Assembly (NCBI RefSeq): GCF_008477545.1 | Contig: NZ_VORA01000004.1 | Location: 1 to 64,000, forward strand | DNA from: Roseibium aestuarii | Lineage (GTDB): Bacteria; Pseudomonadota; Alphaproteobacteria; Rhizobiales; Stappiaceae | DNA: 64,000 bases | Reading direction: 5' to 3' | Part shown: one piece after another, positions 1 to 8,527 of the stretch | Position numbering within the stretch: the stretch's first letter is position 1 | Layout of the letters: every line of letters starts with the position of its first letter | Notes under the pieces: generated by a model | Told to the model about the DNA's origin: nothing | What the model saw: the letters and a program-made list of their open reading frames with translations, nothing else | Databases searched by the model: none | Made by a program: the position numbers and the translations under genes

Positions 1-316
1 AAGACAGCCGGGAGAGCACCCCCATCATAACAGCATCCAAAACGAACAATCCCGGGCTTGACCCGAGATCCATGCCGTGACCGTGCCCTAAGAGCAAGGC
101 GCATCCATCGTCGAAAGACAAGGGCATGGATTGCGGAGCCCAAGCCGGGCACTAACGGTGGGAGGTCCCTGATGAACCCTCACCCGTCGCTTGCGCGCCG
201 ACCTCTCCCGGTTTCGGGAGAGGTTGTGAGGGTCAACACCGAGCCCCGGCGGTCCTTACCTCTCCCATGCCTGGGAGAGGTCGGGCCGAAGGCCCGGGTG
301 AGGGTTGGCCTGTCTC
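1..316. repeat. Extragenic palindromic repeats, no gene
   Basis: Three palindromic units lie here. Unit A is a long imperfect stem: its left arm (51-76, beginning CCCGGGCTTGACCC) pairs with 122-150. Unit B has perfect 10-bp arms ACCTCTCCCG (201-210) and CGGGAGAGGT (215-224). Unit C has arms ACCTCTCCCA (258-267) and TGGGAGAGGT (272-281). B and C are flanked by CCTCACCC / GGTGAGGG type ends and are two copies of one family. Such units are typical dispersed intergenic repeats of proteobacteria. I see no credible reading frame. The stretch lies downstream of the leftward aldo/keto reductase gene, so B and C could also act as mRNA 3' ends. Confidence 0.7.
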
Positions 317-1147
317 TCAGAAATCCGCCGTCAGGGGATCCGGGCCCAGCCGGTTGTCCGCACCGTCGAGTTTCGCAAGGGCTGCCATGTCGTCCGTGTC
401 GAGGCTGAAATCGAAGACGTCGAAATTGGCTTTGATGCGCTCGGGGTTGGCGGATTTTGGAATGGTGACGAGCTCCATGTTCACATGCCAGCGGATGAGG
501 ATCTGCGCTGGGGTCTTTCCGTGCTTGGAGGCAATCGAGGTGACGACCGGGTTGTCCATCAGCGTGCCCTGTCCGAGCGGGCTCCAGCTCTGGGTCACGA
601 TGCCGTTTGCCTGATGGTAGGCGCGCAAGGCTGCCTGCTGGAACGTCGGATGCAGTTCGATCTGGTTGATGACGGGCTTGACCCCGGTCTCCGCAACCAG
701 CCGGTCGATGTGCTCCGGCATGAAGTTGGAAACGCCGATGGAGGTGATCCGCCCCTCCTTCTGCAGCCGGATGAAGGCCTTCCAGGTGTCGACGAAGAGA
801 TCCTTCTTCGGTGCTGGCCAGTGGATCAGATAGAGATCCACATGGTCGGTGCCGAGCTTTTTCAGGCTCGCGTCAAAGGCCTTCAGCGTGCTGTCGTAAC
901 CCTGTTCGGAGTTCCAGAGCTTGGTGGTCAGATAGATCTGGTCCCGCGGCACGCCGGAAGACCGGATGCCTTCGCCGACACCCTGCTCGTTGCCATAGAT
1001 GGCGGCCGTGTCGATCTGGCGATATCCCGCCTCGAGCGCTGCGCGAATGACCGCCGGCGCCTTGTCGTTCTCGGTCTGATAGACGCCAAGGCCCACCTGG
1101 GGAATGGACGTGCCGTCGGCAAGGGGAATCCTGGGTTGGTCGACCAT
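317..1147 (-). CDS. Aldo/keto reductase (2,5-diketo-gluconate reductase type)
   Basis: This 276-aa cytosolic NADPH-dependent carbonyl reductase has the single TIM-barrel fold of the AKR superfamily. The catalytic tetrad is visible: Asp46 and Tyr51 (DTAAIYGNE), Lys76 (TTKLWN) and His109 (LIHWP). The NADP-binding signature IPKSANPERI lies near the C-terminus. Length fits the AKR5/DkgA group. A GGAG motif eight bases before the ATG supports the start. Physiological substrates of this group are broad (aldehydes, keto sugars, methylglyoxal) and cannot be assigned from sequence. It is monocistronic, with recQ the next leftward gene upstream. Confidence 0.9.
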   Translation of the reverse strand: MVDQPRIPLADGTSIPQVGLGVYQTENDKAPAVIRAALEAGYRQIDTAAIYGNEQGVGEGIRSSGVPRDQIYLTTKLWNSEQGYDSTLKAFDASLKKLGTDHVDLYLIHWPAPKKDLFVDTWKAFIRLQKEGRITSIGVSNFMPEHIDRLVAETGVKPVINQIELHPTFQQAALRAYHQANGIVTQSWSPLGQGTLMDNPVVTSIASKHGKTPAQILIRWHVNMELVTIPKSANPERIKANFDVFDFSLDTDDMAALAKLDGADNRLGPDPLTADF

Positions 1148-1281
1148 GGGGAGCGCTCCGCACTGTGATGAGGGGGGACGAGGCCTCGGGCCTCGGGGAA
1201 GGGACCTCTAACGTAGGTCCGATCCCGCCGACATCAAGGCCGCGGCGCTGGCTCGTCGCGCGCGCAGGCAAGGCGTGAGGA

Positions 1282-3144
1282 TCAGACGCCCGCCTCGAAG
1301 GCTTCGATCACCTCGATCACCTCGCGCCCGTATTTCTCGAGCTTCGACTGGCCGATGCCGGAGACCTCCAGCATGGCGGCATAGGTGCCGGGGCGGGCAC
1401 GGGCGAGCCCTGCCAGGGTCGCGTCGGGGAAGACCACGTAAGGCGGCACTTCGTTGTCCCTGGCCAGCTGTGTGCGCAGGCGGCGCAGCCGCTCGAAGAG
1501 CTGCCGGTCTTCCGGGTCGAGATCGTCGGCGAGCGAGGCCGAGCGTTCGCCGCGCTGGTGGCGGATCGTCGCTGCTGCGCGGTCCTTGCGGAACCGCACC
1601 CGCTCCTCGCCGCGCAGCACCGCCCTTGCGCTCTCGGTCAGCACGAGGGCGCCGAAATTGGCGTGGTCCACGTCCATGTAGCCGGCGGCGACAAGCTGGC
1701 GCGCCACCGATTGCCACATCTTCGGACTGCGCTCCTGACCGATGCCATAGACACTCAGGGACCCGTGGCCGAAGCGGGTGACCTTCTCGTTCTCCTTGCC
1801 CAGCAGCACGTCGATCACGTGGCCCGCGCCAAAGCGCTGACCGGTGCGATAGACGGCGGACATGAACTTCTGCGCCGCTTCCATTCCGTCCCAGGTCTCC
1901 ACCGGTGACAGGCAGGTGTCGCAGTTGCCGCAAGGCTCGGCCCGGAACTCGCCGAAATGCGCCAGCAGCGCCTGTCGGCGGCATCCGGCCGTCTCGCAAA
2001 TGCCGAGCAGGGCGTTGAGCTTGCCGTTTTCCGCCCGCTTCACCTCTTCCGGGGCCTCACCCTCGGCGATCATTCGCCGACGCTGCACCACATCGGCCAT
2101 GCCATAGGCCATCCAGGCTTCCGACGGCGCACCATCGCGGCCCGCGCGGCCGGTTTCCTGATAATAGGCCTCGACGGAAGAGGGTAGGTCGAGATGGGCG
2201 ACGAAGCGCACGTCCGGCTTGTCGATGCCCATGCCGAAGGCGACGGTCGCGACCAGACACAGGCCCTCTTCCAGCAGGAAGGCGTCCTGATTCGCGGCGC
2301 GCACTTCCGCCGGCAGCCCGGCGTGATAGGGCAGGGCCTTGAAGCCTTTGGCCTTCAGCCACTCGGCGATGTCCTCGACCTTGGCGCGCGACAGGCAATA
2401 GACGATGCCGCTTTCCCCCTCGTGCCGCATCAGGAAGTCGAGAAGCTGCTGGCGCTGGTTCATCCGCTCAACGATCTCGTAGCGGATGTTCGGCCGGTCG
2501 AAGCTGGTGGTGTAGACCTGTGCGGTGCCGAGCTGCAGCCGCTCGATCAGGTCGTCGCGGGTATGCGGATCGGCGGTGGCCGTCAGTGCCACCCGCGGCA
2601 CGCCGGGATAACGCGCGCCCAGAGTTGCGAGCGACAGATATTCGGGCCGGAAGTCATGCCCCCACTGGCTGACGCAATGGGCCTCGTCGATGGCGAAGAG
2701 CGCGATGTCCAGCCCGTCGAGGAAGCGGCGGAAGGCTTCGGTCGCCAGCCGCTCCGGCGTCACGTAGAGCAGCTTCAGGTCACCGGATCGGGCGCGGGCG
2801 CGGATGGCGTCCTGTTCCTCCGGCGACAGCGTGGAGTTCAGGGCCGCAGCGGAAACGCCTGCGGCCTGAAGGGCGCCGACCTGGTCCTTCATTAGGGCAA
2901 TCAGCGGCGAGATCACGATGCCGATGCCGCGCCGGCACAGGGCCGGGATCTGATAGCAGAGGGACTTGCCGGCCCCGGTGGGGAACAGCACCACCGCATC
3001 GCCGCCACCCACCAGCGTGTCGATCACCTCCTTCTGCCGCCCCCGGAACTCCGGATAGCCGAAGACCTGGCGCAGCACGGCTTCGGGGCGGGGTTCGACG
3101 GACACGATGGGGGCTTCCGCAACAAGCGGCTGCGTGGAGGTCAT
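1282..3144 (-). CDS. recQ: ATP-dependent DNA helicase RecQ
   Basis: This 620-aa 3'-5' superfamily-2 DNA helicase acts in recombination and fork repair. Visible in order: Walker A ([12 protein letters not shown]), the DEAH box with the RecQ aromatic-rich loop ([18 protein letters not shown]), motif VI ([10 protein letters not shown]), a RecQ-Ct zinc-binding cluster (CETAGCRRQ ... CGNCDTC), a winged-helix region, and a C-terminal HRDC domain ending in [19 protein letters not shown]. The full RecQ-Ct/HRDC architecture makes it a complete bacterial RecQ. It is probably transcribed alone, with 133 bp separating it from the next leftward gene. Confidence 0.97.
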   Translation of the reverse strand: MTSTQPLVAEAPIVSVEPRPEAVLRQVFGYPEFRGRQKEVIDTLVGGGDAVVLFPTGAGKSLCYQIPALCRRGIGIVISPLIALMKDQVGALQAAGVSAAALNSTLSPEEQDAIRARARSGDLKLLYVTPERLATEAFRRFLDGLDIALFAIDEAHCVSQWGHDFRPEYLSLATLGARYPGVPRVALTATADPHTRDDLIERLQLGTAQVYTTSFDRPNIRYEIVERMNQRQQLLDFLMRHEGESGIVYCLSRAKVEDIAEWLKAKGFKALPYHAGLPAEVRAANQDAFLLEEGLCLVATVAFGMGIDKPDVRFVAHLDLPSSVEAYYQETGRAGRDGAPSEAWMAYGMADVVQRRRMIAEGEAPEEVKRAENGKLNALLGICETAGCRRQALLAHFGEFRAEPCGNCDTCLSPVETWDGMEAAQKFMSAVYRTGQRFGAGHVIDVLLGKENEKVTRFGHGSLSVYGIGQERSPKMWQSVARQLVAAGYMDVDHANFGALVLTESARAVLRGEERVRFRKDRAAATIRHQRGERSASLADDLDPEDRQLFERLRRLRTQLARDNEVPPYVVFPDATLAGLARARPGTYAAMLEVSGIGQSKLEKYGREVIEVIEAFEAGV

Positions 3145-3277
3145 GAGGGCAGGTTTCCTTGAGTTGCGGCTACTTTTCCTGATTTGCCGGGCCCGGGCAA
3201 TGGAGCCGGGCCTCTCAAGGGGCGCGTCGGGGCGGATATCCCAAGGGGAGACGCCGGAAGCGGCGCAAAACCGCCGG

Positions 3278-4165
3278 TCAGAGGGTGAAGACGGCGTCCG
3301 GATCCGCGTTCAGCCGCTCGGCGCAATGGAGGCGCAGGCTGTCGGTCAGGGCCCCGAGATCGCCCGACAGGCTTTCCGGATCGATGGCCTTGCCGAAGGT
3401 CACGGTAAACCGCGCCCCGGCCTTGTTCAGCAGCTCGTTGAACACGGTCATGTCGCGCAGGTCGGTGGAGATCTGCGCCAGAAGATAGAACAGCCGCGAG
3501 TTCCGGCCGCCCATGTGCATGGGAATGATGGGCGCCCCATTCTTGCGGGCGAGCGCGATGGCGGAGGTCATCCAGGGCCGCTCGGTCAGCCGCCCCTCGT
3601 GGCGATAGGCGAGGCGCCCGGAGGGAAAGAGCACGACCACCCGGTCTTCCCGGAAGGCGCGGGCTGTCAGGGCCAGGGTCTCGCGGGTCTTCTCGCGGCT
3701 CTTGAAGTCCTGCCGCCATTCCACCGGCACGATGATATCCGCCAGCCGCGGGTTGATGCGGATGGCATCCCGGTTGGCAAAGATCGACAGGTCCCGGCGG
3801 CGCGCCTTGATCGCATCATAAAGGGCGATGCCATCGGCAATGCCGGTCGGGTGATTGCAGACGAGAACCGCAGGCCCTTCGGCGGGCACATTGTGCAGTC
3901 CGGTGGCGTGAACCTTCAGATGGAGCAGGGCGCTGAGATGGTCGAACACCTCAAGCGCGGGCAGGGACTGGATGGCCCGTGCCATGTCGACGGCCTGACG
4001 ATAGCGCAGCACCTGGTAGGCGAGGGGGCGCAGCACCGGCCACCAGGGCCGCGCCATCACCGTGCGGCCCCGTTCGCGGATCAGCGTGTCGACGATGCTG
4101 CGGGCGGCCTCGGTTTCCGAGACAGTGTGATCCACTTCTGACGTGGCAAGAGAAGAGGAGATCAT
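3278..4165 (-). CDS. Lysophospholipid acyltransferase family protein (PlsC-like)
   Basis: This protein of about 295 aa has a glycerolipid acyltransferase core. The block-I motif is NHPTGIADG, so His and Asp are five residues apart (HX5D) rather than the HX4D of classical PlsC. This spacing is seen in the NHP-G-DG branch that includes OlsA-like and haemolysin-annotated acyltransferases. A block-III-like FPSGRLAY and [16 protein letters not shown] follow. No clear transmembrane helix is visible. It probably acylates a lysolipid at the membrane surface; the acceptor is unknown. I chose the ATG encoding MISSSLA. An in-frame ATG lies 14 codons further upstream (4207). Confidence 0.75.
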   Translation of the reverse strand: MISSSLATSEVDHTVSETEAARSIVDTLIRERGRTVMARPWWPVLRPLAYQVLRYRQAVDMARAIQSLPALEVFDHLSALLHLKVHATGLHNVPAEGPAVLVCNHPTGIADGIALYDAIKARRRDLSIFANRDAIRINPRLADIIVPVEWRQDFKSREKTRETLALTARAFREDRVVVLFPSGRLAYRHEGRLTERPWMTSAIALARKNGAPIIPMHMGGRNSRLFYLLAQISTDLRDMTVFNELLNKAGARFTVTFGKAIDPESLSGDLGALTDSLRLHCAERLNADPDAVFTL

Positions 4166-4262
4166 CGCGGCGCGGTCCTGATGTGGTGCGGGCCTGACCC
4201 GGTTCACCGGAATACGATCGGCAGCCCCGGGCGGTTCCGCCGGTCTCCCGGTGGCTCCCTGG

Positions 4263-4643
4263 TCAGACGCTCCAGAGTGGCGAGGTGAACAGGGCGATCA
4301 CCGTGAAGAGCCCCGCGGCCCAGGAAAGCGATCTCGGCGTCGCCCGGTCGGTATAGTAGCAGGCGATGAAGATCAGCCGCAGCAGGATGAAGAGCACGGC
4401 GAGCTTGTCGATCCAGACCGGATCCCCGCCCTGGCCAAGCGCGACGAACACCGAAACGGCGAAGAAGGGAAAGGCCTCGAAGCCGTTGGCTTCGGCAGCG
4501 CGCGCCCGCGCCCGGAAGCCGCTGCGCCAATAGTCCGGGTCGCGGGGATTGGCGTTGTCGAAGGACTTGTTCAGCTTCGCCGGAAAGATCGTGGCCATGG
4601 GCAGGAGGGCGGCAACCAGCAGGCACCAGATGGCAATGGGCAT
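4263..4643 (-). CDS. MAPEG family membrane protein
   Basis: This 126-aa integral membrane protein has four hydrophobic segments (about residues 1-20, 50-70, 73-93 and 103-122). Its pattern is that of the MAPEG superfamily (microsomal GST / eicosanoid-synthesis relatives): a charged loop with SGFRARARAAEANGFEAFPFF, whose Glu-Ala-Asn and Glu-Ala-Phe-Pro residues are typical. Many bacterial members are annotated only as MAPEG and their substrates are unknown. The start MPIAIW has a GGAG motif eleven bases upstream. A longer frame extends further upstream but is not membrane-like. It is transcribed leftward, divergent from the phosphatase-like gene. Confidence 0.85.
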   Translation of the reverse strand: MPIAIWCLLVAALLPMATIFPAKLNKSFDNANPRDPDYWRSGFRARARAAEANGFEAFPFFAVSVFVALGQGGDPVWIDKLAVLFILLRLIFIACYYTDRATPRSLSWAAGLFTVIALFTSPLWSV

Positions 4644-4952
4644 TCGGGATACTCCGGGTGGAACGTCGGGTCTGTCATCTTCGGGCCGCAGGACCCGGTC
4701 AGGGTGTTGCGCAAAGACTGCCTTCCGCGCGCGATGCTGGCAAGGGGCAAGGTCGGGATGGACGCAGGCCGGACGCGAAAAGAGAAATGCAAACAACGCG
4801 ATGATAACGTTGCGTCAGATCGATTCAGCTCGTTTCGGCGGGATCCATTTCGGCCTTCGTGCGTTTTTGTGATGCCTGTCACACAGGTGCCGTCGGAAGA
4901 GGGTAGAACCTGCCCCGTTGACGTGACTCCCATCCCTTTCGGAGAATGCGAC

Positions 4953-5399
4953 GTGTCCAAGACTTCGGTCCTGTTTCTGTGCCGGGACAATGCCCTCCTG
5001 AGCCCGCTTGCGGAGGCTTATCTCAACCAACGGGGGGACGGGCTCGTGCGCGCCTTTTCGGCTGGCGTACATGGAACCCGCGATCTGGATTCCTCCGTTC
5101 CGCGCCTGCTCGGTGCCCGGGGTCTCTCCTTCGAGACCCTTGAGCCGAAGAGCTTCGAGATCTTCACCTTCCCGCACGCGCCCATGCCCGACCGGGTGAT
5201 CCTGCTGGATGGCAGTGCCCTGCCGGACCTGCCGCGTCACTGGGAAGGTCATGTGGCCGTCAATGCGTGGAATGTGGCCGCCGGGATCGGCTATCCCCAT
5301 TCCTTTGCTGCCGCCGGAGAGTATTTCCGCCGGATCCGCCATGCGGTTGACCGGGTGCTGGAACCCGAGCCGGTGTTCCCGACCGCCCGGGTGGCCTGA
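4953..5399 (+). CDS. Low-molecular-weight phosphatase-like protein lacking the catalytic arginine
   Basis: This 148-aa protein has the fold signature of low-molecular-weight protein tyrosine phosphatases / ArsC: a beta strand, then VLFLCRDNALLSPLAEAYLN. In active enzymes this loop is C-x5-R-S. Here the Cys and Ser are present but the Arg position is Leu (C-RDNAL-L-S). A C-terminal Asp-Pro general acid is not obvious either. It is therefore probably catalytically dead or altered. Start: GTG at 4953 with GGAG eight bases upstream; the open frame continues upstream but reads as antisense of the MAPEG gene. A regulatory or binding role is inference. Confidence 0.75.
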   Translation: MSKTSVLFLCRDNALLSPLAEAYLNQRGDGLVRAFSAGVHGTRDLDSSVPRLLGARGLSFETLEPKSFEIFTFPHAPMPDRVILLDGSALPDLPRHWEGHVAVNAWNVAAGIGYPHSFAAAGEYFRRIRHAVDRVLEPEPVFPTARVA

Positions 5400-5702
5400 G
5401 CCGGCATCATGCTGAAAGGGCGGCCCGGAGCCGCCCTGGGGCCGCCCTGAGGCCGCCCTGGACTGGTAACCAGCCTCACCCTGTATCTCTCTCTGGGTGT
5501 CACCCCGGACAAAGGCAACGCCTGAAGATCCGGGGTCGGTGAGCCACCGAGTGAGATCGCAAGACGCGAGAGTTTCTGGGCTCTCCGATCCCGGATCGCG
5601 CTCCCGCTTGCCCGGGATGATGCATCAGGGACTTGGCCTGTGCCGACAGTCATGACGTCGAAGCGCGTCGCTCCCGGTTCTTTTCCAGATCACCCCTCAG
5701 CC
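5400..5702. repeat. Intergenic gap with dispersed palindromic repeats
   Basis: No gene is seen in these 303 bases, which lie between two convergent genes. The gap holds ACCCCGGA (5502-5509) paired with TCCGGGGT (5529-5536), enclosing GAC-AAAGGC...CCTGAAGA. It also holds ATCCCGG (5588-5594) paired with CCGGGAT (5612-5618). The first unit closely resembles the one at 25059-25091, so it is a member of a dispersed repeat family. A run of near-identical GGCCGCCCTG units lies at about 5430-5460. Confidence 0.65.
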
Positions 5703-6620
5703 TTAGCTGCGCGCTGCCACGTCCCGCCAGAGATGCGGCGCTTCGGCCAGCGCCACTTTTGCGGTGGCATCGCGCGGGTTCAGCAGACCGATCACGTCCC
5801 CGTGGTTGAAGGTCAGATTGGCGCCAAATTTCCGGGCCAGCGCCTGCATCTTGCGATTGCTCGCCAGGCAGTTGATGTACATGTGCCGTACGCCGGTGGC
5901 TTCCGCTTCCAGCAGCGTCAGTTCCATCAGCCGCGTGCCGATGCCCAGATGCCGGAAGCCCGGCTCCACGCAGAAGGCCGCCTCCGCCTGCCGGCCGCCG
6001 GGGGCGCCCTCGGTCTCCGGGAAGGCGCGCAATTCGCCCGTCCCCCGGATCAACCCGTCCTCGAAGAAGGCAAAGATCACCGTTTCCAGGGCGAAGGCGG
6101 TTTCGGAATAGCCTTCGAGGAAATGATCGGTGGCATGCATGGCAAAGCGGCTGCGCCGGGTGTCCGTGTCGAGGCGCAGCAGATGGTCGCGGAACAGCGG
6201 CTTGTCGGCCAGCGTCAGGCGACGGATCGTGCCCCGCGCCAGCGGCGGGAGAAGAAGGGTCGCATCGGTGGCCTCAGCCCGGGTGTGGGGCTCTGCAACG
6301 GGTGCCGCCAGCCAGGCCGCGTCATGGCGCATGCGCTTCTCGATGGAGAGGACGAAATCCTGAACCAGCGCATGACCTTCCAGCAAGGGCAGCATGCGCG
6401 TCAGCTGGTCTGCGCCCGTGGTCAGGCCATGGCTCAGCATGGTGCGCAGGGCCCGGGACGCATGGTCGAGGGAGGTTGCGGTCAGATCGCGCAAATCCCC
6501 GCGGAACCGGACAAGCCGAGCCGGCGTTGCGGAAGAAAGGGGGGCGAGCCTGCCGAGGCGCTGGATCCGTGCAAATGTCTGCCGGATCGGTCGGAGAGGG
6601 TCGAACGAGGACATGAGCAT
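5703..6620 (-). CDS. GNAT family N-acetyltransferase
   Basis: This 305-aa protein has two parts. Residues 1-140 are helical and of unknown type. Residues 145-300 form a GNAT acetyltransferase domain: IRRLTLADKPLFRDHLLRL at its start, then VEPGFRHLGIGTRLMELTLLEA, which contains the acetyl-CoA pyrophosphate loop (R-x-x-G-I-G-x-R), and NRKMQALARKFGA near the end. The acceptor substrate is unknown. The start could be either of two Met codons two apart (MLMSS). The gene is convergent with the phosphatase-like gene and divergent from the Omp19-like lipoprotein gene. Confidence 0.85.
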   Translation of the reverse strand: MLMSSFDPLRPIRQTFARIQRLGRLAPLSSATPARLVRFRGDLRDLTATSLDHASRALRTMLSHGLTTGADQLTRMLPLLEGHALVQDFVLSIEKRMRHDAAWLAAPVAEPHTRAEATDATLLLPPLARGTIRRLTLADKPLFRDHLLRLDTDTRRSRFAMHATDHFLEGYSETAFALETVIFAFFEDGLIRGTGELRAFPETEGAPGGRQAEAAFCVEPGFRHLGIGTRLMELTLLEAEATGVRHMYINCLASNRKMQALARKFGANLTFNHGDVIGLLNPRDATAKVALAEAPHLWRDVAARS

Positions 6621-6795
6621 CGGACTCCTGAAAAAATCGGGTCCTCCCAGTGCTCCTCCAAGCCTTGGAAATATAGGCGCGTTCGATATTTTATTTCAAT
6701 AACTATGTTGAATGCCGCCGGGGCTTTTGTCTTCCGGCGGTGTCTGGGCTATGAGTCTCGTCAGCAATAGCGGCGGAACAGGGATGGGAAGAACT

Positions 6796-7329
6796 ATGAA
6801 ACGTAATGTGACCTTGATGCTGGTGCTGGGTGTGGCCCTGTCGATGACGGCCTGCCAGCGGCTCTCGTCAAGCCGGAATTATGCGGCGCCCCTGCCGGCA
6901 ACCCCGACGACCCCGGTCGGTCAGACGGATCTGCAACCGCTCGATCCGCTCGCCCAGCCGGCAGACGGTCAGCTGGCCGATGCGACCGCCACCGATCCGG
7001 CAGCGGCCGGCACCCAGGTTGCCGCGGCTGCGCCGTCGGGCGCCCGCTCCATCAGCCGGTCCGACATGGCTGGCGGCTGGAAGCTCGCCTCCGGTGCGGA
7101 CAACTGCATGGCCTTCATGGCGCTCACCGCGTGGTCGGGCGGCTACCGTGCCAATACCCGTGGTTGCAACAGCGCCGAGCTCGGCAGCATCTCCGCCTGG
7201 GACGTCTCGGACAAGCAGGTTGTGCTGAAGAATGCCAGCGGCGGCACCGTCGCGACGCTCTATGCGTCTTCCGACGTGCAGTTCTCGGGTCAGACGGCCA
7301 GCGGCGCTCCGGTTTCCCTGAGCCGGTAG
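6796..7329 (+). CDS. Omp19-like outer-membrane lipoprotein, protease inhibitor Inh (AprI) domain
   Basis: This 177-aa exported lipoprotein has Met-Lys-Arg, a hydrophobic stretch (VTLMLVLGVALSM) and a lipobox ending T-A-C at Cys19. A Pro/Ala/Asp-rich linker (about residues 30-90) precedes an Inh/AprI beta-barrel domain (about 95-177) with GGWKLASGADNCMAFM and a C-terminal block LKNASGGTVATLYAS...GQTASGAPVSLSR. That ending matches Brucella Omp19 nearly residue for residue as I recall it. Omp19 inhibits host and bacterial proteases in Brucella; a similar role here is inference. A G-rich Shine-Dalgarno (GGGAAG) precedes the ATG. Upstream open frame in the same phase is not signal-like. Confidence 0.85.
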   Translation: MKRNVTLMLVLGVALSMTACQRLSSSRNYAAPLPATPTTPVGQTDLQPLDPLAQPADGQLADATATDPAAAGTQVAAAAPSGARSISRSDMAGGWKLASGADNCMAFMALTAWSGGYRANTRGCNSAELGSISAWDVSDKQVVLKNASGGTVATLYASSDVQFSGQTASGAPVSLSR

Positions 7330-7405
7330 TATTTGCAGGTAGTTGCAACTTGATGTTGCGCGCGGGGCGGGGCTTGCTATTGTGTCCGGGGAGGCGAAGG
7401 ACACA

Positions 7406-8161
7406 ATGGCCAAGTACGATGCTCTGCGCGCATATCTGACGACCCTGAACGATGTTCAGTGGTGTCCCCGTCTGGACGAGATCGAGGCGATCATTGGCTC
7501 CAGATTGCCGGGCAGCGCCACCCGCCACCGCACCTGGTGGGCCAATTCCGGTGGCAATCTCGTTCACCAGAATGCCTGGCTCGATGCGGGATGGCGGGTC
7601 GACAGCGTGGATCTCGCCCGTCACCGGGTCGTCTTCCGCCGCAGCCGTCTCGGCGGGCTGGCCGGTACGGCCAGGTCCGAACCGGCGATCCAGCCCGCGC
7701 CCGAACGGCTTTCCAATCCGGAACTCGCCCGTGCCCGCGCCGCGCTCAAGGAGCCGGTGACCGTCTCGCTGCGTGCCGAGTGGACCACTGTCGGCAGTCT
7801 CGACCAGCTGGCCCGGGCTCCCGATCTTCTGGGTGAAGGCGGTGGCGTGCTGCGTGTCGTGCACCTCGGCTCCCCCAACAGCGCGTCCATTCTCATTGAC
7901 TGCAACCGCCTGAGCGAGGCGCTGGACTGGCTGGTCGACGGGCAACGCCTGCCGGCGCGGGAGCTGGAGACGATGATCTCCATGCCCGGCCGCTCCGAAA
8001 CGGAGGTGCAGGTGCTGCGCTCCGGCAATGCATGGCTGCTTGCCGGGGGCAAGGGCCGCAAGGCGGATCTCGGCGAAGAGCGCGAGCGTCGCATGGTGGC
8101 CGAGCTGCTGTTGCTGCAGGAACGTCAGAGCGGGCGCGGTGAGACGCTCCTGTCGCTTTAA
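7406..8161 (+). CDS. DUF7662-like protein of unknown function
   Basis: This 251-aa soluble protein has an N-terminal region (residues 1-75) with the pattern K-Y-D-x-L-x-x-Y-L, an IEAIIGSRLPGSA stretch, R-H-R-T-W-W-A-N and AWLDAGWRVDSVDL. These match the DUF7662 family from memory; its function is unknown. Residues 95-251 are helical with conserved-looking RVVHLGSPNSASILIDCNRLSEALDWL, but I cannot assign them. A purine-rich GAGGCGAAGG precedes the ATG. It lies 76 bases after the Omp19-like gene on the same strand and may share its transcript. Confidence 0.7.
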   Translation: MAKYDALRAYLTTLNDVQWCPRLDEIEAIIGSRLPGSATRHRTWWANSGGNLVHQNAWLDAGWRVDSVDLARHRVVFRRSRLGGLAGTARSEPAIQPAPERLSNPELARARAALKEPVTVSLRAEWTTVGSLDQLARAPDLLGEGGGVLRVVHLGSPNSASILIDCNRLSEALDWLVDGQRLPARELETMISMPGRSETEVQVLRSGNAWLLAGGKGRKADLGEERERRMVAELLLLQERQSGRGETLLSL

Positions 8162-8527
8162 TCCTCCTCCTTGGCCAGCAGTGCCTGTTCCGCCCCGGCC
8201 GCGACGCCGGGCCGTGGTGCGACGATGCGCCGTGCCTTCGGGGCCGCGAAAGCCCTCCGCACACATCAGGAACAGTCGCCGGGCTGCTTCCGGTTGCAGG
8301 GACCGCTGCCGCAGACGGCGCTCCGTCCTGTGCTGTGCGGACGCCCCGGAAAACCTCGTCTTATTAAACCAATTTAAAGAGATATAAGACGAATTTCCGG
8401 GTCGATCTTGCGGTTCCATCGCTTGCATCTTCGCCGAATAGGTCCTATTCCCGCCGTGAAGAGCGCGGAAACTGTACCCGCCAGCCGCGAAATGCACGGA
8501 CCTCGCTCAACCACGGAGCGTTACGCT
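8162..8527. other. Intergenic region upstream of zapE
   Basis: No gene is supported here. The left half is GC-rich and featureless. The right half (about 8350-8400) becomes AT-rich and contains the inverted repeat TCGTCTTAT ... ATAAGACGA, described separately, so the zapE promoter probably lies around there. Confidence 0.5.
8356..8392. promoter_or_regulatory. 9-bp inverted repeat with 19-base spacer upstream of zapE
   Basis: TCGTCTTAT (8356-8364) and ATAAGACGA (8384-8392) are perfect inverted arms around an AT-rich spacer (TTAAACCAATTTAAAGAG). The spacing suits a dimeric regulator contacting two helical turns apart. There is no T-run and it is 136 bases before the start, so it is not a terminator of the preceding gene. 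The regulator is unknown. Confidence 0.5.

Noticed and set aside
305..1168. 287-codon plus-strand frame over the aldo/keto reductase
   Set aside because: Antisense shadow of a clear AKR gene with all catalytic residues.
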